From: Edaphosphingomonas laterariae
Lineage (GTDB): Bacteria; Pseudomonadota; Alphaproteobacteria; Sphingomonadales; Sphingomonadaceae
DNA length: 45,952 nt
Direction of reading: 5' to 3'
Assembly: GCF_900188165.1 (NCBI RefSeq)
Contig: NZ_FZOS01000027.1
Coordinates: 1 to 45,952 of the forward strand
In this document: positions 17,051-26,257 of the stretch, in pieces
How positions within the stretch are numbered: the stretch's first letter is position 1
Layout: every line of letters begins with the position of its first letter
Position numbers and translations under genes: made by a program
Notes under the pieces: model-generated
Seen by the model: the letters and a program-made list of their open reading frames with translations, nothing else
The model's database searches: none
Told to the model about the DNA's origin: nothing

Positions 17051-17616
17051 TTTAAGTCTCCGCTTTCCGTTTCCGAGCCCGCACCATTGCGGCCTCTATG
17101 GCGATCGACCGGCCGGAGACGAACGCTGGCGCACCCCAAAGGGGCTGGACAGCACAGGAGGAACTTTCTTGTTCCGCGCGGAATGGCGGCTTTGCCGGCA
17201 GGGGAAGAAAGTTGTGACGACGCTGTTGCGCTAAAGCGGTCGAAGCGCATCGCGCTGTTCTTCGGCCAGATCAGGCCATTGAAGAGGCCGTTTGGAGCGG
17301 TCGAGACACGGGGGTGAACGGGGACGGTGGCAACCTCGAGGCTCCATCAGGATGACCAGACCGGCGCACCGGCTTGTCTGGTCCCCCGCGTTTCAGGTCG
17401 TGCACATCCTTTTCTCCGGCCTGTGCTATCGGCATTGCCCCAACCGGTTTTCGGTCAGTCCTCGAATGCTGGCACTGACCGTCCTGCGCTCCTATGGACC
17501 GTGCCTGTGCCTCACGCTGCCCTGGGATCCACACGCTATCTACCCACCCGCCTCCTGACGAAGACGGCAGATGATCCGTATCCGCTTCTGGTCCTGCCTC
17601 TACGGGTCACTCCAGT
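17051..17616. other. Non-coding stretch with two strong hairpins
   Basis: I see no supported gene in these 566 bases. There are two perfect 8-bp inverted repeats. GACCAGAC/GTCTGGTC (17354-17361, 17376-17383) also encloses an inner CCGG/CCGG pair. CGGTCAGT/ACTGACCG is at 17452-17459 and 17474-17481. They could belong to a small RNA or a regulatory leader. Confidence 0.4.
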
Positions 17617-18057
17617 TCAGGTGCGTGCAAGGTTCCCGTCCGCAGGGCCGGTTGCCGCCATGCCTGCAACGCGCAGGAACGCCGTCACGCCCACCGCGAC
17701 CGCACCGACTACCGAAAAGATGATCTGCCACGTCTCGGACGGCATCATGTGTTTGACGATCCCGAGCGTAGCGTAAAACCCTGCCACGCCCGCCGGGGCA
17801 ACGAAGGTCAAAGCGATCAGCAGCCGTGCCCAGATCGGACGAACCAGCATGAGCAGGCCCTGACCGACCGCCACTGTCAGACCCGCAGCGATAAGACCGA
17901 TGAGGATGCCGCCAAGCCAGTCAGCGCCCGTGCCATAGGCCCATATGCCTGCGTTCAGGCCGATAAAGAACGGCAGGGCAAAAACGGCGAGATTGAACAG
18001 CAGCCAGCACATGGTCCCGATGGCTGCAATGGAAACAATAATTCCGAGAACGATCAT
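17617..18057 (-). CDS. Small integral membrane protein, unknown function
   Basis: The 146-residue product has about four hydrophobic segments: residues 1-17, 19-33, 43-68 and 84-101, with more hydrophobic sequence at 118-134. I chose ATG 18057 because GGAG precedes it and the first transmembrane segment starts there; the longer frame adds an implausible Trp-rich start. I do not recognise a family. It lies alone between DUF736 and a divergently transcribed nuclease-like gene. Confidence 0.62.
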   Translation of the reverse strand: MIVLGIIVSIAAIGTMCWLLFNLAVFALPFFIGLNAGIWAYGTGADWLGGILIGLIAAGLTVAVGQGLLMLVRPIWARLLIALTFVAPAGVAGFYATLGIVKHMMPSETWQIIFSVVGAVAVGVTAFLRVAGMAATGPADGNLART

Positions 18058-18289
18058 GGTGGTGACTCCGTGCAAAAGGTCGGACGGCTGCGCCTTCCAC
18101 CACCACCACCATGGCGCAATCACAGCATAGCAGCATTCCTCTCACCGCGCGAGAAGCGATGGCTTTCGAGGCCAGGCCTGTCCGAAAACTAGCAGGTTGA
18201 ATGAGAAACCTTATGCGTCTGGTAGACCAGTATCGGCTCTACCTCTACGGTGGTTATATTGTTGGGTGGAAGGCTGCGGGTTAAAGTCT

Positions 18290-18790
18290 ATGGCAGAAAT
18301 CGATTGGTCAGATCGAGCATTTTACGACGATGGCGAATGGGTAAGCTGGTCAGACATCGATGAGCAGCTTCGTCACAAGGAGTGGGGAGCGAAGTATCCA
18401 AACGCCATCCGATCAATGATCCCGTATTTTGAGGACCTGATCTCACTCGCTGAGAGCTACCATCTGGAGACTGGCCTGCATTTGTCCGTGTATGGCGATA
18501 TCGGCGAATTGTTCGGGGCCATCACCTACGGCATTAAGTTGAACAAGACCTACGCGCAGGGTTCGGACGGCAGGCTCGAAAACGATCATGTCGAAATCAA
18601 AACCATCACACCTTTCAAGACCAAGGACGTAGTGATGGTGGATACATCGAGGCATTTCAACAAGTTGCTCGTGGTCAAAATAAATGCAGAGTTCCAGGTC
18701 TCCGGGCGAATGGTCAGCCGCAAGCAATTGCCAAAGCGCTCAGGCCGTTACCTCCGGATTCGCTGGGAGGACCTGGCGCTCTTGCAGTAG
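18290..18790 (+). CDS. Candidate PD-(D/E)XK nuclease-like protein, orphan
   Basis: I do not recognise the exact family of this protein of about 166 residues. It contains HLSVYGDIGELFGAITYGIK (about residues 65-84) and then DHVEIKTITPFKTKD (about 102-116). The D-x2-E-x-K arrangement, with a glutamate in the preceding helix (DIGELFG), fits a PD-(D/E)XK nuclease core as in type II restriction or repair enzymes. No methyltransferase partner is adjacent. Base composition looks lower in GC than its neighbours, which suggests separate acquisition. The start is uncertain: ATG 18290 lacks a strong ribosome site, and an upstream ATG at 18197 is possible. Confidence 0.6.
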   Translation: MAEIDWSDRAFYDDGEWVSWSDIDEQLRHKEWGAKYPNAIRSMIPYFEDLISLAESYHLETGLHLSVYGDIGELFGAITYGIKLNKTYAQGSDGRLENDHVEIKTITPFKTKDVVMVDTSRHFNKLLVVKINAEFQVSGRMVSRKQLPKRSGRYLRIRWEDLALLQ

Positions 18791-18809
18791 TGCGCAATGG
18801 CGTTATGCC

Positions 18810-18839
18810 GAACCGGCAGCGCTCACGCGCTGCCGGTTC
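18810..18839. terminator. Strong convergent terminator hairpin
   Basis: GAACCGGCAGCG and CGCTGCCGGTTC form a perfect 12-bp stem with a six-base loop. It lies between the plus-strand nuclease-like gene and the minus-strand DUF2493 gene, whose stop lies in the loop. Confidence 0.65.
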
Positions 18840-19749
18840 CGAAGCGATAGACCGGGATGCCCATCTTCCGAGCCTTATCGGCCAGGTTGTCCTGAATGCC
18901 AGTGCCGGGGAAGATGATGACCCCGATCGGCATCGTGGAGAGCATCTGGTCGTTGCGCTTGAACGGTGCTGCCTTGGCATGTTTCGCCCAGTCGGGTTTG
19001 AACGCGACCTGTGCGACCTTGCGGCTATTGGCCCAGGTTGCCGCGATACGTTCCGCGCCCTTGGGCGATCCACCGTGCATCAGCACCATGTCCGGGTGCT
19101 TGGCGTGAATCTGATCGAGCTTGGCCCAGATCGTCCGGTGATCGGTGGTGTCACCGCCCGAGAAGGCGATCTTCGGTCCGGCGGGCAGCAGCACCTCGTT
19201 GTCGGCCCGGCGTTTTGCGGCGATGAAGTCGCGGCTGTCGATCATGGCCGAGGTCATCTGGCGATGGTTGACCCGTGAGCCGGAGCGTTGCGACCAGGGC
19301 GTACCGGTGGTGCGCAGATAGATGTCGGCGGCGGCATCGCGGAAGGTTTCCATGCTGTCGCGGCGCTCGATCAGACTTTGGCCCGCGCCGATCAGGGTTT
19401 CGAGCTGGACGGATTTGACCTCGCTGCCATCCTGTTCGCGCTGAAGGCGCTTCTGTGCCTGCTCGTTATCGTCGAGTTTGGTCTCGATCCGCTCGACGGC
19501 GCGGTGGAAGGTGTTGACGGTGGACCAGAGGATCTCGTCGAGGTCGAAATCGAGGCTGGTGTCGGCCATGGTGGAAATTAGGGCGTCGAAGATCTCGGAG
19601 ACTGCGCCTTGGATAACGTGATCTTCGGGTGTGATCCGGGGATCGGCCTCATCTTCGGAGGGACGGTAGCCGTAGAGTTCGAGTTCTTCGATGGCATGGC
19701 CGGTCGGGGACGTGCTGTGATCGGGTTCGAAATCGTCGTGCGCGTACAT
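18823..19749 (-). CDS. DUF2493 (SLOG-like) domain protein
   Basis: This 308-residue protein has a helical N-terminal half, part of which is probably coiled-coil (residues 75-115). The C-terminal Rossmann-like DUF2493 domain (KIAFSGGDTTDHRTIWAKLD; MVLMHGGSPKGAERIAATWA) belongs to the SLOG superfamily, which binds nucleotide-derived ligands or DNA. It is common in alphaproteobacterial ICEs and plasmids; the role is unknown. A 344-base non-coding gap separates it from the Toprim gene, so it is probably its own unit. Confidence 0.88.
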   Translation of the reverse strand: MYAHDDFEPDHSTSPTGHAIEELELYGYRPSEDEADPRITPEDHVIQGAVSEIFDALISTMADTSLDFDLDEILWSTVNTFHRAVERIETKLDDNEQAQKRLQREQDGSEVKSVQLETLIGAGQSLIERRDSMETFRDAAADIYLRTTGTPWSQRSGSRVNHRQMTSAMIDSRDFIAAKRRADNEVLLPAGPKIAFSGGDTTDHRTIWAKLDQIHAKHPDMVLMHGGSPKGAERIAATWANSRKVAQVAFKPDWAKHAKAAPFKRNDQMLSTMPIGVIIFPGTGIQDNLADKARKMGIPVYRFGTGSA

Positions 19750-20093
19750 GGGATGCTTCCGTCAGTTGGACCGCGGCCGTCGCGGCCTTCATGGCGACGA
19801 AAGCCCACGGGCGCTCCGGCCTGGCAGTCCGAGCCTCTGGCGAGGGCCTTGATGGCAAAGCCCGGCTGATTTGTTTCGCGCTGTAAAGGCGGGGGAGACG
19901 GGGTCCCCACGCGACCTGTCGCGTGGGGTGGCGGGCCGCCGACGGAAATCAGTCGGGCGCCGCCATTGCCTGACCGGAGCGTTTGTGGGCCGATCGCCCT
20001 CTCGGAAGGCCAAGGCGCGGTCCTCTGCTGATGACAGGATGCAGCCTATGCGCATGACAGGATCGGTACGCCCCGATCACGGTCTCGTGCCGG
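19750..20093. other. Non-coding gap with a perfect 11-bp hairpin
   Basis: No gene is supported. CCCCACGCGAC (19905-19915) and GTCGCGTGGGG (19918-19928) form an almost continuous palindrome with a two-base centre. It could end the minus-strand Toprim transcript (there is no T-run) or be an operator for the DUF2493 gene. Confidence 0.4.
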
Positions 20094-21131
20094 CTATTCT
20101 ATTGAAGCCATGAAGCGGCTGACGTCCTCGGGAGCGATTTGCACCCGGATCTCTGCCCGAACGGCATCCAGCCCGTGAGTTGTGAGATCTTCGTTGAAGT
20201 CCCCCATCATGGGCGAGAGCGTGATGGTCTCGATCCCGACCTCGTGCGCCCGGTCCACCAGGCTATCGCGGGCGCTGTCACCTGCCGGATCGTTGTCGCG
20301 GACGATATAGAGCCTGCGCAGTTGCTGCGGGAACAGGATGGCAGCGAGATGCCCGGCCGAGAGTGCGGAAACCATTGGCATGGTGGGCAGAGCCTGACGC
20401 AACGACAGGATGGTTTCGATACCTTCCCCCGCTGCCATGACATCCTGCGCATCCCCGTAACGAACTGCATGTCCGAGCAGGTCGCCCATTGCCTTCCTCG
20501 GTGGATCGACGGGTGCCTTGCCGGAACCGTCAGGGGCCAGCCATGTGCGGTGTGCGCCGGTAATCCTGCCATCGAGGTCGGTGACGGCGGCGATCATGGC
20601 GGGCCAGGCTTGCGTCGGGCCATCGTCCTCGGGCCGCCAGTAGCAGTTGGGATGAAAGCGCAGATTTGCGGTCTGGCGTAAATCCGTAATGCCGCGTCCG
20701 CGTAAATACGCTTCTGCGGTGCTGCCGATCAGCGGCTGTGTCATGCGCCAGAGTCGGCGTGCGGCCTCCGATGATCCCGATGGTGCTGGCGGACGGGACT
20801 GACGGGGTGGCGGCTGTGGTTCAGGATGCGGCAGGCTGAGGAAGCGCCGGGCCTCTTCGGCAACGTCGGCGAAGTCGATCAGACCGAGCGAATCCCGGAT
20901 GACATCGAGCAGATCGCCATATTCACCCGTGGCCGAGTCCTGCCATTTACCGGCAATGCCTTTCACGCTGTCGTGCAGCCGGACGAACATGGAGCGGCCA
21001 GCCGTGTTTCGGACATCGCCAACCTGCCAGTAATTGCCCTGTTTGCGACCATTCGACAGATAGTGACGGCACACCGCCTCGGCCTGTCGGCCGAGGCGGT
21101 GTGCCAGTTCGGAAGCGTTGAGACGCGCCAT
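20094..21131 (-). CDS. Toprim-domain primase-like protein
   Basis: This 345-residue protein has an N-terminal zinc-ribbon-like/DUF7146 region (residues 1-100), a proline-rich linker (101-120) and a C-terminal Toprim fold with GEGIET (235-240) and DNDPAGDSA (279-287), the acidic metal-binding positions. Similar proteins occur beside strawberry-notch helicases on plasmids and ICEs and may prime or process DNA after transfer. Its ATG shares one base with the stop of the upstream helicase gene (TAATG), so the two are coupled. Confidence 0.88.
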   Translation of the reverse strand: MARLNASELAHRLGRQAEAVCRHYLSNGRKQGNYWQVGDVRNTAGRSMFVRLHDSVKGIAGKWQDSATGEYGDLLDVIRDSLGLIDFADVAEEARRFLSLPHPEPQPPPRQSRPPAPSGSSEAARRLWRMTQPLIGSTAEAYLRGRGITDLRQTANLRFHPNCYWRPEDDGPTQAWPAMIAAVTDLDGRITGAHRTWLAPDGSGKAPVDPPRKAMGDLLGHAVRYGDAQDVMAAGEGIETILSLRQALPTMPMVSALSAGHLAAILFPQQLRRLYIVRDNDPAGDSARDSLVDRAHEVGIETITLSPMMGDFNEDLTTHGLDAVRAEIRVQIAPEDVSRFMASIE

Positions 21132-24100
21132 TATGCGGCCTCCCGCTCACCGATGCGCTCAACCGGGAAGCGGTCAAGCAGTTTACCGGTGATCTCCGGT
21201 CCCGTTGCATCGACAGGCACGAAGAAGCGCAGTTTCCACGAGATGATCTCGCTGAAGAGGCCATAGGCCCGCAACCGGTCGCGCATCGCGTCAGTAAAGC
21301 CGGTCAGTTCGATCCGGTTGGCGCCCATGACCCGGACGCGGCGCAGTTGCAGCCCCTCGGCGAGATCAAGGATCGTGCGACCTTCGATCAGCGCGGCATA
21401 GGCGGCATCGGGTGTCAGGCTGCTGGTAACGCCACTGGTCGAGGCATTGGCAGCCCATGCCGGCGATACCCGGCGACCGATGATGCGTTCGCCCTCGTCG
21501 GTCTGCAGCCGATAGACGCGGGAGGAGTCCTGCGGCAGCCGTTTCCAGATCGGCAGAAGCAGCCCAGTCACCATATGCAGAATGCTGTCGGTAAACTCCG
21601 GCACCTCGGCCAGTTCTGCCTTCCAGGCCACGGTGAAGTCGGCACGGTCGGCCTCGATCCAGTGGGTCTCGCCCATCGCCCGAACCGGAATGTTCATCGC
21701 CTCCATGGGCCGGATCAGCCGCACGCGCCGTTCGATCTCGCCATCATCCAGCATGACGCTGGTGGTCGGGATCTGCACGGCGGCACGACCGGATCGCTCG
21801 TTGATGAGCAGTTTGGCACGCGGATCATCCAGTTCAGCGACGGCCGCATCGAGCGTGACCGGCTGATTGCGTTTGCGCTCGGTGAGCGTCAGGAGCCGGG
21901 TTTCCGCGCCGGTGCCCGGATGGGTGTGGATCACTTGCCGGTCGGTGACGATGAAACTTTCGGCCTTCAGCGTTTCCAGCCCCATATCATAGGTGCCGGA
22001 TGCAATCGCCCCGTCGATACGCGCCTGCAGAAGCTGCTCGAAGGCGGCGAACAGGATGCCCTGCAATTCGATGGTCAATGCTAGCAGGCGGTTGAGGAAG
22101 GTGGTGATCGGCGGCAGTTCGTCCTTCACACCATTGCTGTCCATCAGCTTCAGGCCGGTTGCGGATTCAAACCGTTCGAGCGAGCATCCCTCGACCTTGC
22201 CGCGCACAATCAGCAGATAGAGCTGGCGCAACGCATCGCGAGCATAGGCGGATTCCAGATTATCTTCGGGACGGAACAGCCCCTGACCGCCGGTCTGGCG
22301 CTGGCCGCGTGTGATCGCGCCCAGCGTGTCGAGGCGGCGGGCGATGGTCGAGAGAAAGCGCTTCTCGGCTTTGACATCCGTGGCGATGGGTCTGAACAGC
22401 GGCGGCTGCGCCTGATTGGTGCGATTGGTGCGGCCCAGCCCCTGAATGGCGGCATCGGCCTTCCAGCCAGGTTCCAGCAGGTAATGCACGCGCAGCCGCT
22501 GGTTTTTCGCAGAGAGTTCGGCGTGATAGCTGCGCCCCGTGCCACCGGCATCAGAGAAGACCAGAACGCGCTTCTGGTCATCCATGAAGGCCGAGGTCTC
22601 GGCAAGGTTGGCAGAAGGCGCACGGTTCTCGACCGCAAGACGTGCCGATACCCCGTCACCCTTGCGCACGATCCGGCGTGAGCGGCCTGTGACCTCGGCC
22701 ACCATATCCGTGCCGAAGCGCTGCACGATCTGGTCGAGCGCTCCGGGGACAGGCGGAAGCGAACCCAGCTGCTCCAGCATCTCGTCGCGCCGCGCCACGG
22801 CTTCGCGGCATTCCACCGGCTGACCATCGCGGAAGACGGGGCGTGACGACAGGTTGCCCTCGCCATCGGTGAAGGGTTCATAGAGCTGCACCGGGAAGGA
22901 ATGCTGCAAATACGAGCCGACATACTCCCTCGGCGTGACATCGACGGAAATATCGTTCCATTCCTCGGTCGGGATCTCGGACAGCCGCCGTTCCATCAGG
23001 GCTTCGCCAGTCGAGACGATCTGGATGACGGCGGCATGGCCCGCTTCCAGATCGGCCTCGATGGACCGGATCAGGGTCGGGGTTTTCATGGAGGTCAGCA
23101 GATGGCCAAAGAAGCGCTGCTTGGTGCTTTCAAAGGCCGAACGGGCGGCGGATTTGGCCTGCCGGTTCAGCGTCCCATCGCTGCCGGTGATGTTGGCGGC
23201 TTCCATCGCCGCGTCCAGGTTTCCATGAATGACAGCGAAGGCGGCAGCATATGAGTCGTAAATGTGCCGCTGTTCGTCCGTGAGCTGATGCTCGATCAGT
23301 TCATATTCGACGCCATCATAGGAGAGTGAGCGGGCGGTATAGAGGCCGAGAGATCGCAGGTCGCGGGCCAGGACCTCCATGGCCGCAACGCCACCGGATT
23401 CGATCGCCTCGACGAACTCGGCGCGGGTCTGGAACGGAAAGTCCTCACCGCCCCAGAGGCCGAGGCGCTGAGCATAGGCGAGATTATGGACGGTGGTGGC
23501 GCCAGTCGCCGAGACATAGACGACGCGGGCGTCGGGCAGCGCGTGCTGAAGCCGCAGGCCCGCACGTCCCTGCTGCGAGGCGGCGACATCACCGCGTTCA
23601 CCTTTTCCGCCACCGGCATTCTGCATGGAATGGCTCTCGTCGAAGATAATGGCTCCATCGAAATCGGACCCCAACCATTCGACGATCTGCTTGACGCGGG
23701 AAACCTTCTCGCCCCGGTCGTCGGAGCGTAGCGTGGCATAGGTGGTAAAAAGGATGCCTTCCGACAGCGTGATCGGCTTGCCCTGCGGGAAGCGTGACAG
23801 AGGCGTGACCAGCAGCCGTTCCATGCCGAGCGCCGACCAGTCGCGTTGCGCGTCCTCGATCAGCTTGTCGGATTTGGAGATCCAGATCGCCTTGCGCCGA
23901 CCGCGAAGCCAGTTGTCGAGAATGATGGCGGCGGACTGGCGACCCTTGCCAGCGCCGGTTCCATCCCCGAGCATGAAGCCCCGGCGAAAGCGGATCGATC
24001 CGGCAGCATCCTCGGGCGCGGCACTCACATTGTCGAAATGCTCGTCCACGGTCCAGGCGTCGGCGAGATGATCGGCGTGGGCTTCACCTGCATAGATCAC

Positions 24101-25453
24101 CGTTTCAAGCTGGGCGTCCGACAGACGCGCGCAGATGTCGGGCGGCAGCATGGGCCGGTAGGACGGCTTGGGCGGTGCGACCGAGGCCATGGCGGCGGAT
24201 TGCACCAGCTTGGTCGGATGCGGCTGTGCACCAGCGATACGCAGCGATTGCAGCGCATATTCCTCATAGATCGCGTCGGACAGGCGAGCGCCTTCCGGTG
24301 GCGTCCAGTCCACGGTCTCATAGGCGAGTTCGACGCCATCAGGATCATTGGCCGAAGCAGCGACAGATCGCGTAACCGCCGAGCGTGCGAGATAGCCCCG
24401 CACGGTCTTCGGCGCGGTGGCCGAAGCGGAAACCACGATCTTCGGCAATGACACTGGCAGGCGCGGCGGAACCTGTTCCTCGATCCATCTGATCAGCGTG
24501 GCAACATCAGGCGCGATCCCCGGCGAAGCCGGCAAACTGGCGGGATCGTCGGCGGGCAGTTTGTCGATCACGGTCAGCCGCGTGTCGATCGTGGTGCCGT
24601 GCTTTGCATAGACCGCGCCATCGACGGCAGCGCTGAACACCACGCGGCCACGGGCCTGCAAGCGGATGAAGGCGTCCCGCCATGCCGGAGCTTCGGGGCC
24701 AAAGCCAGCGCCGGTGATCGTCACCAACCGCCCGCCGGGAGCAAGACGGGCCAGTGCCGCGGCAACATGGCGATAGGCCGCATCCGCGACACGCCCGCTG
24801 ACATTGGCCATGACCGAGAATGGCGGGTTCATCAGCACCACGGACGGGACAGCATCCGGAGCCAGATGATCATCGATCTGGGCGGCGTCGAAGCGGGTGA
24901 CGGCAAAAGCCGGAAAGATCTGGGCAAGCAGATCGGCGCGGGTCTCGGCCAGTTCGTTGAGGATCAGCGAGCCACCGATGGTCTGCGCCAGGATCGCCAG
25001 AAGGCCGGTGCCCGCCGATGGTTCCAGCACCCTGTCATCGGGCGTAATCGCGGCAGCCGTCAGAGCGGTAAGGCCGAGCGGGATCGGCGTCGAAAATTGC
25101 TGGAGGTTTTGGCTTTCCTCGGAACGCCGGGTCTGCGTGGGCAACAGCGCCGCGATCTTTGCCAGCACGGAAATGCGTGCCGCCGGAGACGCGGCTTTAC
25201 GGAAAAGCGCCTTTCCGTATTTGCGTAAGAAAAGGACGGTAGCGACTTCGCACGCCTCATAGGCCAGCTTCCAGTCCCAGACGCCAGTAGCGTCGGACGC
25301 GCCGAAGGCCGTTTCCATAGCACAGCGCAAGGTGGCGGCATCGATGCGTTCACCGCGTTCGAGAGACGGAAGCAAAAGATTAGCCGCAGCCAGAATCGCG
25401 GGCGCAGCCGCCAGTGGTGTGACCGGATCGGCCACGGGAAACACCATGTTCAT
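21131..25453 (-). CDS. Strawberry-notch family methyltransferase-helicase
   Basis: This 1440-residue fusion begins with an N6-adenine methyltransferase-like module: QQFSTP at 118-123, SAM motif EPSAGTG at 144-150 and catalytic NPPF at 209-212. It continues with a superfamily 2 helicase: P-loop GDGTGAGKG at 496-504 and DESH at 605-608, then helicase C motifs and a strawberry-notch C-terminal domain. Such giant proteins are typical cargo of alphaproteobacterial plasmids and ICEs and are suspected of protecting or remodelling incoming DNA. That role is inference. All motifs look intact. A possible structured leader (25485-25519) precedes it. Confidence 0.9.
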   Translation of the reverse strand: MNMVFPVADPVTPLAAAPAILAAANLLLPSLERGERIDAATLRCAMETAFGASDATGVWDWKLAYEACEVATVLFLRKYGKALFRKAASPAARISVLAKIAALLPTQTRRSEESQNLQQFSTPIPLGLTALTAAAITPDDRVLEPSAGTGLLAILAQTIGGSLILNELAETRADLLAQIFPAFAVTRFDAAQIDDHLAPDAVPSVVLMNPPFSVMANVSGRVADAAYRHVAAALARLAPGGRLVTITGAGFGPEAPAWRDAFIRLQARGRVVFSAAVDGAVYAKHGTTIDTRLTVIDKLPADDPASLPASPGIAPDVATLIRWIEEQVPPRLPVSLPKIVVSASATAPKTVRGYLARSAVTRSVAASANDPDGVELAYETVDWTPPEGARLSDAIYEEYALQSLRIAGAQPHPTKLVQSAAMASVAPPKPSYRPMLPPDICARLSDAQLETVIYAGEAHADHLADAWTVDEHFDNVSAAPEDAAGSIRFRRGFMLGDGTGAGKGRQSAAIILDNWLRGRRKAIWISKSDKLIEDAQRDWSALGMERLLVTPLSRFPQGKPITLSEGILFTTYATLRSDDRGEKVSRVKQIVEWLGSDFDGAIIFDESHSMQNAGGGKGERGDVAASQQGRAGLRLQHALPDARVVYVSATGATTVHNLAYAQRLGLWGGEDFPFQTRAEFVEAIESGGVAAMEVLARDLRSLGLYTARSLSYDGVEYELIEHQLTDEQRHIYDSYAAAFAVIHGNLDAAMEAANITGSDGTLNRQAKSAARSAFESTKQRFFGHLLTSMKTPTLIRSIEADLEAGHAAVIQIVSTGEALMERRLSEIPTEEWNDISVDVTPREYVGSYLQHSFPVQLYEPFTDGEGNLSSRPVFRDGQPVECREAVARRDEMLEQLGSLPPVPGALDQIVQRFGTDMVAEVTGRSRRIVRKGDGVSARLAVENRAPSANLAETSAFMDDQKRVLVFSDAGGTGRSYHAELSAKNQRLRVHYLLEPGWKADAAIQGLGRTNRTNQAQPPLFRPIATDVKAEKRFLSTIARRLDTLGAITRGQRQTGGQGLFRPEDNLESAYARDALRQLYLLIVRGKVEGCSLERFESATGLKLMDSNGVKDELPPITTFLNRLLALTIELQGILFAAFEQLLQARIDGAIASGTYDMGLETLKAESFIVTDRQVIHTHPGTGAETRLLTLTERKRNQPVTLDAAVAELDDPRAKLLINERSGRAAVQIPTTSVMLDDGEIERRVRLIRPMEAMNIPVRAMGETHWIEADRADFTVAWKAELAEVPEFTDSILHMVTGLLLPIWKRLPQDSSRVYRLQTDEGERIIGRRVSPAWAANASTSGVTSSLTPDAAYAALIEGRTILDLAEGLQLRRVRVMGANRIELTGFTDAMRDRLRAYGLFSEIISWKLRFFVPVDATGPEITGKLLDRFPVERIGEREAA

Positions 25454-25461
25454 GTCGGAAA

Positions 25462-25550
25462 CCTCAGGAGAGCAGAAATGGAAGAGTCCGAACAGCGCTC
25501 TCTCTCGACCGCCCGGACTTAACCCCTTCCGGCCCGCCTCTGACTCTCAA
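25462..25550 (-). promoter_or_regulatory. Possible divergent member of the shared structured leader family
   Basis: Upstream of the methyltransferase-helicase, AGTCCG/CGGACT (25514-25519 with 25485-25490) can pair around a GAGAGAGAG-containing loop, preceded on the minus strand by AGAGGCGG and GGGGTTAAG. The architecture resembles the three leaders at 27289, 35033 and 36514, but the stem sequence differs and it is further from the start. Confidence 0.4.
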
Positions 25551-25560
25551 AGCGCAGCAT

Positions 25561-25594
25561 AAAAAAAGCGCCCCGACCGGACGGTGGGGCGCTT
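25561..25594 (-). terminator. Rho-independent terminator
   Basis: On the minus strand AGCGCCCC pairs with GGGGCGCT and is followed by at least six T. It lies 19 bases after the stop of the gene ending at 25613 and closes the operon that starts at 27280. Confidence 0.85.
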
Positions 25595-25612
25595 GTCAGT
25601 GTCTTCTCGGGA

Positions 25613-26257
25613 TCATCCGAAGCGGCGACCAGCTGCGGTGAAGGTGTATTCATTGGCGGCAATGGTTTCATCGACAGCCTCGTCCGAGGACAGATAATCA
25701 TACTCGCGCTCAAGCTGGCGGTAGAGCCAGCGGGCCAGATCGCGCAGCGCCTCGATGACCGCCTCCTCGGCATCAGCGGTCATGTCCTGCCAGGTCGGGC
25801 TGTCGCGCTCGACCGTGATCGACATGCAGTATTCGTGATAATAATGGCCGCGATGGCTGGCATCGGCGCGAAGCTGATAGAAGTTGCGGCGCTGGACCGC
25901 CTGAAGGGCATCGGCGATACGATGCAATTCGGTGTCCTGCGGTGCGTGCTCCCGGATAAGGCGCGGAGCATGTTTCCGGTAGGAATACCACGATTCAAAG
26001 CACGCACCGTCACCTTGTGAACAGAAGCCGCGGAACCAGATGCAGGGTTCCTGCCGGGTGCCGCCGCCCATCAATCGGACGGTGCGGGTCTTGAGGTTCA
26101 ACCCGAGGATTTCCGCGATGCGCTGGAAATCCTCATAGACGGCATCGTACCAGTCATAGTCGAAGCCGCCCTCACGATACCAAGCACGGGCCTTGTCCTT
26201 TGCCGCATCAGACAATTCGTTGAGGCGATAGACGGTGGTTTCGATGACCTCAGGCAT
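25613..26257 (-). CDS. Conserved ICE/plasmid accessory protein, unknown function
   Basis: This protein of about 214 residues is rich in aromatic and acidic residues (ELSDAAKDKARAWYREGGFD; ASHRGHYYHEYCMSITVER; YDYLSSDEAVDETIAANEYT). I recognise it as a protein widespread in alphaproteobacterial mobile elements, often auto-labelled as an antitoxin of a stability system, but I see no motif that supports that label. It overlaps the preceding gene by eight bases and is followed by a clear terminator. Confidence 0.8.
   Translation of the reverse strand: MPEVIETTVYRLNELSDAAKDKARAWYREGGFDYDWYDAVYEDFQRIAEILGLNLKTRTVRLMGGGTRQEPCIWFRGFCSQGDGACFESWYSYRKHAPRLIREHAPQDTELHRIADALQAVQRRNFYQLRADASHRGHYYHEYCMSITVERDSPTWQDMTADAEEAVIEALRDLARWLYRQLEREYDYLSSDEAVDETIAANEYTFTAAGRRFG

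Noticed and set aside
17271..17534. 87-codon minus-strand frame in the gene-free stretch
   Set aside because: There is no domain and no ribosome site, and it runs through a strong hairpin and the second inverted repeat. It is not supported.
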